Of a DNA stretch of 64,000 nt, positions 1 through 7,669 are shown in pieces (within the stretch, counting starts at the first letter, position 1; every line of letters begins with the position of its first letter). Under the pieces are notes generated by a model, which was not told where the DNA came from, searched no databases, and worked only from the letters and a program-made list of their open reading frames with translations. The translations under genes and the position numbers were made by a program. The DNA is from Cryobacterium inferilacus (GTDB lineage Bacteria > Actinomycetota > Actinomycetes > Actinomycetales > Microbacteriaceae), in contig NZ_JAIEUL010000010.1 in the NCBI RefSeq assembly GCF_019599185.1, positions 1 to 64,000 on the forward strand, written 5' to 3'.

Positions 1-357
1 ATCACCCGGGCGATGCAGAAAGCTATCGCAACCGGGCACGTGAAGCCGGGAGCGATCTTCCACTCCGATCACGGATCCCAGTACCGATCCAAGAAATTCC
101 GCCGCTTCTGTGGCAAGAACGGCATCACTCAGTCGATGGGCGCGAAAATGGAGTGCTGGGACAACGCCGCAGCAGAAACGTTCTTCTCCAAGCTCAAGAC
201 AGAACGCCTGAACTGGCTCACCTTCACCACCCGCCGGGCGGCCAGGGCCGAGGTCGACAGCTACATCACTCACTTCAACACCGTCCGGCTGCACCAAACC
301 CTCGGCTACGCCACACCCGCCGAAAGACTCGACGAGCTCATCCTCGCCGCTGCATAA
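1..357 (+). CDS. IS3-family transposase OrfB, C-terminal part (5' end outside window)
   Basis: DDE integrase-type transposase that cuts and joins IS ends. The reading frame is open from base 1, so the start lies outside the window. Visible are the second catalytic Asp in the HSDHGSQY motif, the WDNAAAETFFSKLKTE segment with the catalytic Glu, and the C-terminal YITHFNTVRLHQTLGYATPAE motif typical of the IS3/IS150 type (rve core). The first catalytic Asp and the N-terminal region with OrfA lie to the left. The visible part is not frameshifted. Whether the element is complete cannot be judged here. Confidence 0.9.
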   Translation: MTRAMQKAIATGHVKPGAIFHSDHGSQYRSKKFRRFCGKNGITQSMGAKMECWDNAAAETFFSKLKTERLNWLTFTTRRAARAEVDSYITHFNTVRLHQTLGYATPAERLDELILAAA

Positions 358-394
358 AATGAAACTCCACTCCCTGTCCTGAACAAACGGGTCA
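1..394 (+). mobile_element. Right end of an IS3-family insertion sequence (truncated by window edge)
   Basis: The stretch holds the C-terminal part of an IS3-type transposase followed by a short tail. The tail ends in an apparent terminal inverted repeat: read from the outside inward it begins TGACCCGTTTGTTCAGGACA, and IS3-family ends commonly begin with TGA. I place the element boundary at 394. The left end lies outside the window, so neither the matching inverted repeat nor the target-site duplication can be checked. The bases just outside (395-397, ctg) would be the duplicated target if it is 3 bp long. Confidence 0.75.
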
Positions 395-446
395 CTGCAG
401 CCGGAATTCCGCGGCTGTTTGCCGGCGCCGGGCAGAATTGCAGGAG

Positions 447-1445
447 TTATGCCGGCAGGCCGAGCATGGCACCGGCGGTGAGTTCCACCGACCGCAGTCG
501 GTCGTCGATGCCCTGCGAGGCGTGGGCGACGATCAATTCGTCGGCCTGGGTGGTCGTGGCGAGGTCGTCGAGGAACGCCCGCACGTCGGCGGGTGTGCCC
601 ACGGCGGTGTAGCGCATCATGTCGGCGAGCCTGCTGCCCTCAGTCGTGGTGAGGAAGGCGTCGATCTGCTCGTCGGAGTATTCCGGTGTGGCCGGTCCGC
701 GGCTGATCATGCTCCGTACCCGGGAGCGGCGCATCGTCTCGAACTGCTGGGTGGCATCCGTCGCGTCATCGGCCGCGATCACGTTGGCCGCCACCATCAG
801 GTAGGGCTCCGCGAGCTGAGCCGACGGCTGGAAGTCGCGCCGGTAGGTGGCGACGGCCTCGAACAGCGACCCGGGCGCGAAGTGCGACGCGAACGCGTAC
901 GGCAGGCCGAGGGCCGCGGCCAGGCCGGCGCCGAACAGTGAGGAGCCGAGGATGTAGAGGGGCACGTTGGTGCCGGCGCCAGGCACCGCTCGCACGCCGG
1001 GGATGATGGATTCGTCGCGCAGGTAGGCCTGCAGCTCCATCACGTCTTGCGGGAACTGGTCGGAGGCGCGCGGGTCGCGGCGCATGGCCCTGGCCGTGGT
1101 CTGGTCGCTGCCGGGGGCACGGCCCAGCCCCAGGTCGATGCGGTCGGGGTAGAGCTCGGCCAGTGTGCCGTACTGTTCGGCGATGGTGAGCGGCGAGTGG
1201 TTGGGCAGCATCACGCCACCGGACCCGAGTCGGATGGTCGAGGTCTGCGAGGCGATGTGGCCCACCAGCACGCTCGTGGCCGACGATGCGATGGTGGGCA
1301 TGTTGTGGTGCTCGGCGTACCAAACCCGCGTGTACCCATGCTTCTCGGCGGCCTGGGCGAGCGCGACGCTGGCGGCGAAGCTTTGCCGGATGGTCTGACC
1401 GGGTGCGATGGGGGCGAGGTCGAGGATGGAGAGCGGTGTCGTCAT
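447..1445 (-). CDS. LLM-class (luciferase-like) flavin-dependent oxidoreductase, group 1
   Basis: A 332-aa bacterial luciferase-like TIM-barrel oxidoreductase that probably uses reduced FMN; the substrate is unknown. The N-terminus (LSILDLAPIAPG), the WYAEHHNMP motif near residue 44 and the LGSGGVMLPNHSPL and IDLGLGRAPGSDQ segments match the YhbW-like group 1 luciferase family. The start MTTPLS was chosen because homologues begin there; the frame stays open upstream for 54 more codons, but that part overlaps the next gene and looks non-coding. The gene converges on the IS3 end, whose boundary lies about 50 bp past the stop codon, and it appears intact. Confidence 0.88.
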   Translation of the reverse strand: MTTPLSILDLAPIAPGQTIRQSFAASVALAQAAEKHGYTRVWYAEHHNMPTIASSATSVLVGHIASQTSTIRLGSGGVMLPNHSPLTIAEQYGTLAELYPDRIDLGLGRAPGSDQTTARAMRRDPRASDQFPQDVMELQAYLRDESIIPGVRAVPGAGTNVPLYILGSSLFGAGLAAALGLPYAFASHFAPGSLFEAVATYRRDFQPSAQLAEPYLMVAANVIAADDATDATQQFETMRRSRVRSMISRGPATPEYSDEQIDAFLTTTEGSRLADMMRYTAVGTPADVRAFLDDLATTTQADELIVAHASQGIDDRLRSVELTAGAMLGLPA

Positions 1446-1485
1446 GTTCGGGGTAACGGTTTCGGGCGCGATTTCGTTCCCGATT

Positions 1486-1947
1486 TCACCGAATCCGCCC
1501 CAGACCGGGCAAGAACCGGCCGACCCTCGCCGCATATTCCGAGTACGCCGGATGCTCGTTGACCAGCATCCGCTCCTCCCACCTGGCCTTGCCGGAGAGC
1601 AGGCCAACCAGGGCCAGCCAGGTGACGATGTGCAGGAACGACGACCCGATCAGCACCAGGCCGAGGCCACCGGCCATCAGACCGGTATAAATGGGGTTGC
1701 GCACGATGCCGTACAGCCCCGCGGTGGTCAGGGGCATGTCGTCGCGAGGGATGGGGCTCACCGTCATCGCGGGGCCGAGGGTGGTCGAGCCGCGGATGGC
1801 CAGCGTCATGCCGACCACGATCAGGGTGACGGCGGAGGCCGCTACAAAACCGTTCAATGGCCACGCCGTACCGTGCGGCATCACCAGCAGGGCCACGAGC
1901 AGTAGCACCTGACCGAGAACCAGACCGAACGTGATCACACGTTTCAT
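1486..1947 (-). CDS. Isoprenylcysteine methyltransferase-like (ICMT/PEMT-type) membrane protein
   Basis: A 153-aa integral membrane protein with about four hydrophobic segments. The C-terminal half contains YGIVRNPIYTGLMAGGLGLVL and EHPAYSEYAARVGRFLPGLG, the arrangement seen in bacterial isoprenylcysteine carboxyl methyltransferase/phospholipid methyltransferase-like proteins. These use S-adenosylmethionine, but the substrates of actinobacterial members are mostly unknown. The start at MKRVIT puts the first membrane helix directly after a short basic leader. It lies 40 bp upstream of the flavin oxidoreductase in the same direction and may be cotranscribed with it. A strong hairpin (2021-2059) separates it from the next gene upstream. 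Confidence 0.8.
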   Translation of the reverse strand: MKRVITFGLVLGQVLLLVALLVMPHGTAWPLNGFVAASAVTLIVVGMTLAIRGSTTLGPAMTVSPIPRDDMPLTTAGLYGIVRNPIYTGLMAGGLGLVLIGSSFLHIVTWLALVGLLSGKARWEERMLVNEHPAYSEYAARVGRFLPGLGRIR

Positions 1948-2020
1948 GCCCCGAGAGTACAACCGCCTGCGCACTCGCGGCAGCCCAGGCACCCAAACGA
2001 ATGATCTCGGCCCTTAACGG

Positions 2021-2059
2021 CCGAACGGCCCGGGAACTCGAGGTTCCCGGGCCGTTCGG
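2021..2059 (-). terminator. Hairpin terminator after the lytic transglycosylase gene
   Basis: A perfect 17-bp inverted repeat: left arm CCGAACGGCCCGGGAAC, 5-nt spacer, right arm GTTCCCGGGCCGTTCGG. It lies 21 bp beyond the stop codon of the gene ending at 2080 and before the next leftward gene. There is no long T tract on either side, so its action as an intrinsic terminator is inferred from stem strength and position. Confidence 0.75.
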
Positions 2060-2079
2060 TGCGACGTGATCGCGGGTGG

Positions 2080-3036
2080 CTAGTACCAGCCCACGGCTTC
2101 GGACTTGGCCCAGGCGGCGCACGGCGTGCCGTAGCTGCCGGAGATGTAGCCGAGGCCCCAGGAGATCTGGGTGGCGGGGTTGGTCGCCCAGTCGGCGCCG
2201 GCGGAGGCCATCTTGCTGCCCGGCAGCGCCTGCGGGATACCGGTGGCGCCGCTGGAGGCGTTGTACGCGCTGGCGTTCCAGCCGGACTCCTTGTCCCACA
2301 GGCTCACCAGGCAGCCGAACTGGTCGCCACCCCAGCCGTACCTGGCGCTCATCATGTCCCTGGCGATGGCCTGGGCGCCGCTCGGGTTCGACGGCGCAGA
2401 CGGTGCCGGCGCGCTGCTGGCCTGGGGCGCGGCCTGCGCCTCCTGGGCGGCGCTGGCGGCAGCGGCCTCTTCGGCGGCAGCCTCTTCGGCGGCGGCCTGA
2501 GCGGCGGCCTCGGCGGCTGCGGCAGCAGCAGCGGCCTCCGCGGCGATCCGGTCGGCCTCGGCCGTGGCGGACTGCACCGGCGCAACCTGGGTATTGGTGG
2601 TGTCGACGAGGTCGTAGATGCGCTCGGGTGCCAGCTGTTCGTAGTCGCTGAGCATGGCCACGCTCGTGGCCAGGTCGGTGGCGTCGGCCTTGTTCTGCGC
2701 GGCGGTGACGACCGCGGTCGCGCCGGCGATGGTTCCCTCCGCGGCCTTCTCGGCGTGCGCGGCGGCGATCGCGCTGTAGCTGCGCAGCTGCTCGGAGTGC
2801 AGGCCGGTGCTCTCGGTGAGGGCGGCCGTCTCGGCGACGCGGTCGTTCTGGGCGGCCATGGCCGGCTGCAACACAAAGCCGGTTCCGACCATGGCACCGA
2901 CGACGAGAACCGCTACGCCAGCCGCCGTACGGCGGGTGACGCGGGCATGATGGGCGTGTGTGGCCCGCTGGTCACGCTGGGTCACCCCTTCGGTTTCGTC
3001 GGGGCTGACAGGTGTGCGGGAAAACGGCGTAGTCAA
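2080..3036 (-). CDS. Exported lytic transglycosylase-like cell-wall hydrolase with Ala/Glu-rich coiled coil
   Basis: A 318-aa protein, probably secreted. Residues about 35-62 form a hydrophobic segment ending in AMAAQ, consistent with a signal peptide or anchor. The middle (about 65-220) is predicted coiled coil ending in a long Ala/Glu-rich stretch and a Ser/Pro/Ala linker. The C-terminal about 95 residues (ARDMMSARYGWGGDQFGCLVSLWDKESGW onward, with SGATGIPQALPGSKM and CAAW) resemble SLT-type lytic transglycosylases, with the Glu in WDKESGW as likely catalytic acid. The only start far enough upstream is TTG (an in-frame stop lies 6 bp before it); an internal GTG at codon 18 is possible. Likely role: peptidoglycan turnover. 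Confidence 0.82.
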   Translation of the reverse strand: MTTPFSRTPVSPDETEGVTQRDQRATHAHHARVTRRTAAGVAVLVVGAMVGTGFVLQPAMAAQNDRVAETAALTESTGLHSEQLRSYSAIAAAHAEKAAEGTIAGATAVVTAAQNKADATDLATSVAMLSDYEQLAPERIYDLVDTTNTQVAPVQSATAEADRIAAEAAAAAAAAEAAAQAAAEEAAAEEAAAASAAQEAQAAPQASSAPAPSAPSNPSGAQAIARDMMSARYGWGGDQFGCLVSLWDKESGWNASAYNASSGATGIPQALPGSKMASAGADWATNPATQISWGLGYISGSYGTPCAAWAKSEAVGWY

Positions 3037-3368
3037 GATTCAGTATGTCTTTCACAGGGCGAACCACGTCAGGCACGGGGGCGGTGCGGGGCGCGGTTCT
3101 TCGGAGACGTTCCACGGGCGGGGGCCCGCCCGGGCGAAGTGCCCACCCTGCAACATGATTCTGCATGCATCCTCACTTTGTGCCGAGAATGTCCTCCGAG
3201 GCCCCGAAATGCCCTTGTGTTCCTCGGCGTTTTCTGCAGGTCAATCCAAATGCCTGATCAGAGCGATTCACGGGCGCCGGTCACGCGCATTCTGGCCGGA
3301 AATACCGGGTCGTAGGCGTCCCAAACTCGGTCAACGAATTTTCTCGCCACCGCATCAGCGGATGCCGA
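3037..3368. other. Intergenic region of about 330 bp upstream of the lytic transglycosylase gene
   Basis: No convincing gene on either strand; short open frames here lack ribosome-binding sites and recognisable sequence. It must hold the promoter and leader of the leftward transglycosylase gene. I looked for a c-di-AMP (ydaO) riboswitch, common ahead of actinobacterial cell-wall hydrolase genes, and did not see its conserved core. Confidence 0.5.
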
Positions 3369-3674
3369 TCAACCGTCCGACGGGTCGAGCGGACCCGGCA
3401 GCGTTACCGACGGATCCGCCTGGATCAGGCCGATCAGGTTGCCTTCGCAGTCCCGGAACCGGGCGGTCCAGCCGATGGTCGGGATGGGCATCCGTGCGGC
3501 GACGACGGTGCCGCCCGCGGCCGTGACACGTGCTGGCTTGGTGCCGGTGGTCATCGGCCAGTACGGGATGGGTCCCCATGGCGTGATCGTCCAGTCGAAC
3601 ACGCTCGCGTAGAACGCGCCGGCCCTCGCCGGGTCGTCGACGGGGATGTCGAAGTGGATCACACGGCTGGTCAT
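3369..3674 (-). CDS. VOC (glyoxalase/bleomycin-resistance fold) protein, apparently shortened internally
   Basis: A 101-aa member of the vicinal oxygen chelate superfamily. The N-terminal VIHFDIPVDDPARAGAFYASVFDW and the C-terminal AAGGTVVAARMPIPTIGWTARF and DCEGNLIGLIQ segments are typical of single-domain VOC proteins of about 120-140 aa. The usual central part between YWPMTTG and the helix ending in AAGG is missing: TTG is followed directly by TKPARVTAAGG, so roughly 25-35 residues appear deleted in frame. The product may be non-functional or need a partner. It is divergent from the flavohaemoglobin gene. Start MTSRVIHF is inferred from homologues. Confidence 0.75.
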   Translation of the reverse strand: MTSRVIHFDIPVDDPARAGAFYASVFDWTITPWGPIPYWPMTTGTKPARVTAAGGTVVAARMPIPTIGWTARFRDCEGNLIGLIQADPSVTLPGPLDPSDG

Positions 3675-3756
3675 ACGGGCAGGGTACGACCGATGCGGCC
3701 GACCGGCTAGACGAGGTGGCCGGTATCGACGGTTTGCCCGACCAGAGGCTTTCGCC

Positions 3757-3772
3757 TCCCCCGAACGGGGGA
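3757..3772. promoter_or_regulatory. Palindrome in the divergent VOC/flavohaemoglobin promoter region
   Basis: TCCCCC-GAAC-GGGGGA is a 6-bp perfect inverted repeat located between the two divergent start codons (3674 and 3831). Its position suits an operator or a short hairpin in the leader. No known NsrR or other NO-sensor consensus was recognised, so the regulator is unknown. Confidence 0.35.
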
Positions 3773-3830
3773 ATCGATTGTTACCGTGAGACCCCCTCAC
3801 AATTCCACGCGCACCAACCAAGGAGCCGGC

Positions 3831-5003
3831 ATGCTGTCACCCCAGTCCCACCCCCTCATCACAGCCACGCTCCCCCTCGTCGGCGAACGGCTGCCCGCCA
3901 TCGCCACCGGCTTCTACGCCCGCATGTTCGCCGCGCATCCGGAGCTCTTCGACGGACTGTTCAGCCGGTCCAACCAGAAGAGCGGTGTGCAGCAGCAGGC
4001 GCTCGCGGGCAGCATCGCCGCCTTCGCCGCTCACCTGGTGAAGGATCCGACCAGCGCGCCGGAGATCATGCTCTCCCGCATCGCGCACAAGCACGTCTCC
4101 CTCGGCATCCTGCCCGAGCAGTACGACGTGGTGTACACATATCTGTTCCAGTCCATCGCGGCCGAGCTCCGCGATGTCATCACGGCCGAGATCGCGGCCG
4201 CCTGGACCGAGGTGTACTGGCTCATGGCGCACGCCCTGATCAAGCAGGAGAAGGGGCTGTACGCCGCCGCGGCCAGCGACAAGCCGCTGACACCGTGGAC
4301 GGTGACGCACAAGGAACCCGCCGGCACCGATGCGATCACCTTCACCCTCGTTCCGGCTGACGACACCCCCGCGTCGGCGTCCCGGCCCGGCCAGTACGTG
4401 GGTGTGACCGTGCGGATGCCCGACGGCATCCGTCAGGTGCGGCAGTACTCGCTCTCGGCGGGCACGGCCACCTCGACACGGGTGTTCACGGTGCGGCTCG
4501 ACAACGACGGTGAGGTCACCCCGGTGCTGCACCGGGACGTGCAGGTCGGCGACCAGTTGACCCTGTCGAACCCCTGCGGCGACATCACCCTCGACACGGG
4601 CGACGGTCCCCTGGTGTTGGCGTCGGCCGGCATCGGCTGCACCCCGCTGGCGTCGATCCTGCGCTCGCTCGTCGAGACCGGGTCGGATCGGCAGGTGCTG
4701 GTGCTGCACGCTGAGAGCACCATCGAGCGCTGGGCGCTGCGCGAACAGATGCGCGCCGACGTCGCGATCCTGGAAGCGGCCGAGCTGGAGCTCTGGCTTG
4801 AGGCGCCGAGCGCCGGGGACACCGCGCACGACGGTTTCATGTCCCTGGATTCCGTGACCATCCCCGACGACGCCTCGGTGTACCTGTGCGGGCCGCTGCC
4901 GTTCATGCGGGCCATGCGCGCCCAGGCACTGACGGCGGGGGTCCCGGCCGCCCGCATCCACTACGAGGTCTTCGGCCCCGACCTGTGGCTCGCGAGCGCG
5001 TAG
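3831..5003 (+). CDS. hmp: Flavohaemoglobin (nitric oxide dioxygenase)
   Basis: A 390-aa cytoplasmic enzyme oxidising NO to nitrate with O2 and NAD(P)H. Domain order is full: globin (1-about 145) with Tyr29 (B10), a Gln-rich distal E helix (about 54-56), proximal His in AHKH (about 88) and Tyr98; an FAD-binding domain with the RQYSLS motif at 204-209; and an NAD-binding domain with GIGCTP at about 267 and VYLCGPLPFM near the end. The ATG at 3831 follows AGGAG with good spacing; the frame is open a little further upstream without a ribosome site. It is a single gene, divergent from the VOC gene, and probably induced by nitrosative stress. Confidence 0.95.
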   Translation: MLSPQSHPLITATLPLVGERLPAIATGFYARMFAAHPELFDGLFSRSNQKSGVQQQALAGSIAAFAAHLVKDPTSAPEIMLSRIAHKHVSLGILPEQYDVVYTYLFQSIAAELRDVITAEIAAAWTEVYWLMAHALIKQEKGLYAAAASDKPLTPWTVTHKEPAGTDAITFTLVPADDTPASASRPGQYVGVTVRMPDGIRQVRQYSLSAGTATSTRVFTVRLDNDGEVTPVLHRDVQVGDQLTLSNPCGDITLDTGDGPLVLASAGIGCTPLASILRSLVETGSDRQVLVLHAESTIERWALREQMRADVAILEAAELELWLEAPSAGDTAHDGFMSLDSVTIPDDASVYLCGPLPFMRAMRAQALTAGVPAARIHYEVFGPDLWLASA

Positions 5004-5060
5004 GCGCCAGGATGCCGGTGTCGTCGTTGGCGCCGCCACCGGGCGCTCGACGCAGGATAC

Positions 5061-6716
5061 TCAGTCGCGCGGTGCCACGGTGACAGCGGCGACCTTCCTC
5101 ACCCTGGGCTCCCCGCCGTCGCCCTGGACGCCGGTGATCCAGCGCAGCCGCAGGCCCTCCGGTGTCTCGGCGACGCTGGCCAGGCAGTTCTCGAACCACG
5201 GGCCCCGGATTCCCCGCCAGCGCAGCGGCGGGGCCGGTACCCCGGCCGCCCGGGCGAGCATCTCGCTGGGTCGGTTCGCGATCGCATAGGACAGCACCGC
5301 AGAAAACGACCGCAGCGGCAGGGCCAACGGATTGCGGATCGGTGAGCACACGGCCTGGATGATGCGGCTGCCCGACGTGCGTTCAACCTCGGCGACATAG
5401 GAGTAGTGCACGTCGCCGGAGAGGAACGTGATGGTCTCGGGTGCCGGACCGCGTTTGCCGTCGGCCACCTCGGTGGCCATCTGCGCCACCCGCCGGAAAC
5501 TGGACTGGAAGGCCGCCCAGTGTTCCAGGTCGAGCGCCTGGCGCAGGGTCTCGGCCACCGTGGCCATGCGCTCTCCCCATGCGCCTTCGGCCGTTGCCTC
5601 GTTCCAGGCTTCCAGGTGGTGCAGGCCCGTCGGGAGCAGGAACGGTAGCGAGGTGCCCACCAGCAGGTGGCGGACGCCGCCGCGCATCCGGTCGTCGAGC
5701 CAGCCCGACTCGTCGTCGTCCACCAGTGCCCGATGGGCGGGGTCGAGCCGGCGTGCCACCCGGGAATCGACGACGATCAGCCGGCTGTCTCCATAGTCCC
5801 GGCTGTAGCTCCAGCGGTAGCTGGCCGGGTCGGCGTCGGCCCGCTCGACGAAGGCGTCGAGCCGGTCGCTGAGATCCAGCTCCGTGTCGGCGTCGTGCAC
5901 CGCGATCAGCCGCCAGATCTCATCGGTCGCACGCTCGGCCGGCGAGAGATTGCCCAGGTGTTGGTAGACCCAATACGAGCCCAGTCCTGCCACCAGCCTC
6001 CCGTGCCACCAGGAGGTCTGCTCCATCTCGCGTTTCCAGCTCAGCGACGCATTCCAGTCGTCCCGGATGTCGTGGTCGTCGAAGATCATCGCGGTGGGAA
6101 CCGTTGACAACAGCCACCGGTTCGCCGGGTCGGACCAGGCCAGGCCGTAGAGGTGGGCGTACTCCTCAAAATCGGCCAGCTCCTCCCCTGGCGGCTCGTT
6201 CGGGTCGCGCCGAGCTCGGATGAACTCCTGCATTTGCTCGCTGGTCGTGTCGGCGTAGACCTGGTCGCCCAGGAAGAGCACGAGGTCGGGCCAGGCGAAC
6301 GTCCCCGGCCGTGCGGCCATCTGCAGTGCGTAGCTGCGCAGGGCGTCGACCCCGTGGGTGCGGTTGCCGGCCGCGTCGTGCGGCACGCTGGTGCGGCAGG
6401 AGCCGAATGCGAGCCGCAGAGGCGCGTCCGGCGTGAGCGTGCTGATCACGGATGCGGGAAACGGCGACGACTCCGGCGGCCAGACCTCGGCCCCGTCAAC
6501 GTCGACCGTGTACGGAGTGGCCGCGCCAGGGGTCAGCCCGTCGACCTCCACCAGCGCGTAGTGGTGCCCGTGCACGGCGAAGGTCCGCGCCGACCAGCTC
6601 CTGGTGCCGGCCCGCACCATGACCGAGGCAGCCCCGGCGGTTTCGACCCACACGCTGGCCGAGTCGCTATCGACGTACCGCAGCATGGGGCCGAGAATCA
6701 ACGCCGACGTCGTCAT
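5061..6716 (-). CDS. PhoD-like phosphatase/phosphodiesterase (alkaline phosphatase D family)
   Basis: A 551-aa metallophosphoesterase of the PhoD type. It has an N-terminal beta-rich domain (about 1-105) and a catalytic domain with FGSCRTS (about 120), DLVLFLGDQVYAD (Asp ligands), MIFDDHDIRDDWN, IVVDSR, LLVGTSLPFLLP and SGDVHYSYV near residue 440. PhoD proteins cleave phosphomono- or diesters with Ca/Fe ions. Classical PhoD is exported by Tat; no signal peptide is visible here, so this one is probably cytoplasmic. The ATG overlaps the TGA of the upstream SRPBCC gene (ATGA), so the two are translationally coupled. The open frame continues upstream only as overlap with that gene. Confidence 0.88.
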   Translation of the reverse strand: MTTSALILGPMLRYVDSDSASVWVETAGAASVMVRAGTRSWSARTFAVHGHHYALVEVDGLTPGAATPYTVDVDGAEVWPPESSPFPASVISTLTPDAPLRLAFGSCRTSVPHDAAGNRTHGVDALRSYALQMAARPGTFAWPDLVLFLGDQVYADTTSEQMQEFIRARRDPNEPPGEELADFEEYAHLYGLAWSDPANRWLLSTVPTAMIFDDHDIRDDWNASLSWKREMEQTSWWHGRLVAGLGSYWVYQHLGNLSPAERATDEIWRLIAVHDADTELDLSDRLDAFVERADADPASYRWSYSRDYGDSRLIVVDSRVARRLDPAHRALVDDDESGWLDDRMRGGVRHLLVGTSLPFLLPTGLHHLEAWNEATAEGAWGERMATVAETLRQALDLEHWAAFQSSFRRVAQMATEVADGKRGPAPETITFLSGDVHYSYVAEVERTSGSRIIQAVCSPIRNPLALPLRSFSAVLSYAIANRPSEMLARAAGVPAPPLRWRGIRGPWFENCLASVAETPEGLRLRWITGVQGDGGEPRVRKVAAVTVAPRD

Positions 6717-7279
6717 GGCTCGGGCGGCGCGCTGACGTAACTCTCGGCAAGGGCGGTGAAGACGGCAGCCCTGGCCGGGTAGTAGTCGCTGAACGACGGC
6801 ACCGGCCGGTCGGCGCCGGGCCCTCCGAGCAGAGCGGCCTCGAAGAGGTCCAGGTAGGACTCCCAACCGGGGCCGATCTCGCCCAGGCCATCCACCCCCG
6901 TCAGGTGGTGGATGAGGCTCAGACGCGTCGATAAGGCCGTCTCGGCGAGCACCACCGCCAGCCGCCAGTCGCCCTGGTCCTCGAGCATGGACACTGCCAG
7001 TCGGGTGGGCCGGTCACAGGCGTCAATCCGCACGGGCACCCACGGGTCGCCGTCTTCGAAACTCATCTGCACCCGGATGGTTGCGCCGGATGCGCCCTCT
7101 CCCTCCCAGGGCCCGAACCACACCGTGGTGCGGGCGGGGTCGGTCAAGGTCGCCCACACCTCGTCAACGCCCACCGCGAAGCTCCGGCTGAGGATGAGGT
7201 CCGGCCCGCGCTCTCCGGGCACCAGCCGCGGGTCTTCGAGTCCTGCTGGTCCACCGGCAGGGATGTCGTTGGTTGTCAT
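6713..7279 (-). CDS. SRPBCC (START/AHSA1-type) ligand-binding domain protein
   Basis: A 188-aa protein with an Aha1/START-like fold: LSRSFAVGVDEVWATLTDPARTTVWFGPW, then a beta-rich section and a C-terminal helix (GLGEIGPGWESYLDLFEAAL). Such proteins bind small hydrophobic ligands or act as cyclase-like proteins; no ligand can be inferred. The chosen start MTTNDIPAGG is the first ATG next to the folded domain. Its stop overlaps the PhoD start by 4 nt, suggesting joint expression. Confidence 0.82.
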   Translation of the reverse strand: MTTNDIPAGGPAGLEDPRLVPGERGPDLILSRSFAVGVDEVWATLTDPARTTVWFGPWEGEGASGATIRVQMSFEDGDPWVPVRIDACDRPTRLAVSMLEDQGDWRLAVVLAETALSTRLSLIHHLTGVDGLGEIGPGWESYLDLFEAALLGGPGADRPVPSFSDYYPARAAVFTALAESYVSAPPEP

Positions 7280-7304
7280 GGTGTCGTGACCGTCCGTTTG
7301 CCGT

Positions 7305-7649
7305 TCATGCGTCGATCTGGTCAAGGAGCTTTTTCAGGGCGCCCTCGATGTCGTCGTGGTCGTACTGACCGGCGCGACTCTCCGCCGAGATCACGGCGCA
7401 CCGATGCACCTTCGAGAAGTCGCCGATCGGGAAGGAATAGCGCCCCTTGGTGTGCGCGGACCCGTCCGGGTCGACGCCCAGATGCCACAGCGCGTAGTCG
7501 TCGAAGTCGTGGGTGTCGAGAAAGGTGTTTTCGTCGGCCGCCGTCGGGGCATGTTCGCTCCAGTCGTCGCGTTCGTCGCGCACCACATCGCCCTGTTCGA
7601 TCAGCTTCCTGGCATGCGCCACAGCCCGTTTGTTCAGTGTCACGGCCAC
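7305..7649 (-). CDS. Conserved hypothetical protein (114 aa)
   Basis: I do not recognise a characterised family. The protein begins AVTLNKRAVAHARKLIEQG, is acidic in the middle (DDWSEHAPTAADENTFLDTHDF), and has a C-terminal part with TKGRYSFPIGDFSKVHRCAVISAESRAGQYDHDDIEGALKKLL. That latter arrangement (K-R-Y-FPI, then R-A followed by a helix) recalls a small motif in some phage prohead proteases, but this is only a resemblance. The GTG start at 7649 has GGAGGG a few bases upstream; a second GTG two codons later is less well placed. It lies 25 bp before the SRPBCC gene and 20 bp after the nitroreductase gene, in a leftward cluster. Confidence 0.75.
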   Translation of the reverse strand: MAVTLNKRAVAHARKLIEQGDVVRDERDDWSEHAPTAADENTFLDTHDFDDYALWHLGVDPDGSAHTKGRYSFPIGDFSKVHRCAVISAESRAGQYDHDDIEGALKKLLDQIDA

Positions 7650-7669
7650 GGTTTGTCCCTCCGGTTTGG

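Noticed and set aside
2460..2560. Repetitive gcggc/gcc triplets as a possible DNA repeat element
   Set aside because: This is the codon repeat of the Ala/Glu-rich coiled coil in the transglycosylase, not an independent repeat.
5003..5034. GGCGCCA/TGGCGCC repeat after hmp as a terminator
   Set aside because: Only 7 bp with an 18-nt spacer and no T tract. It falls between convergent genes, but support is too weak.
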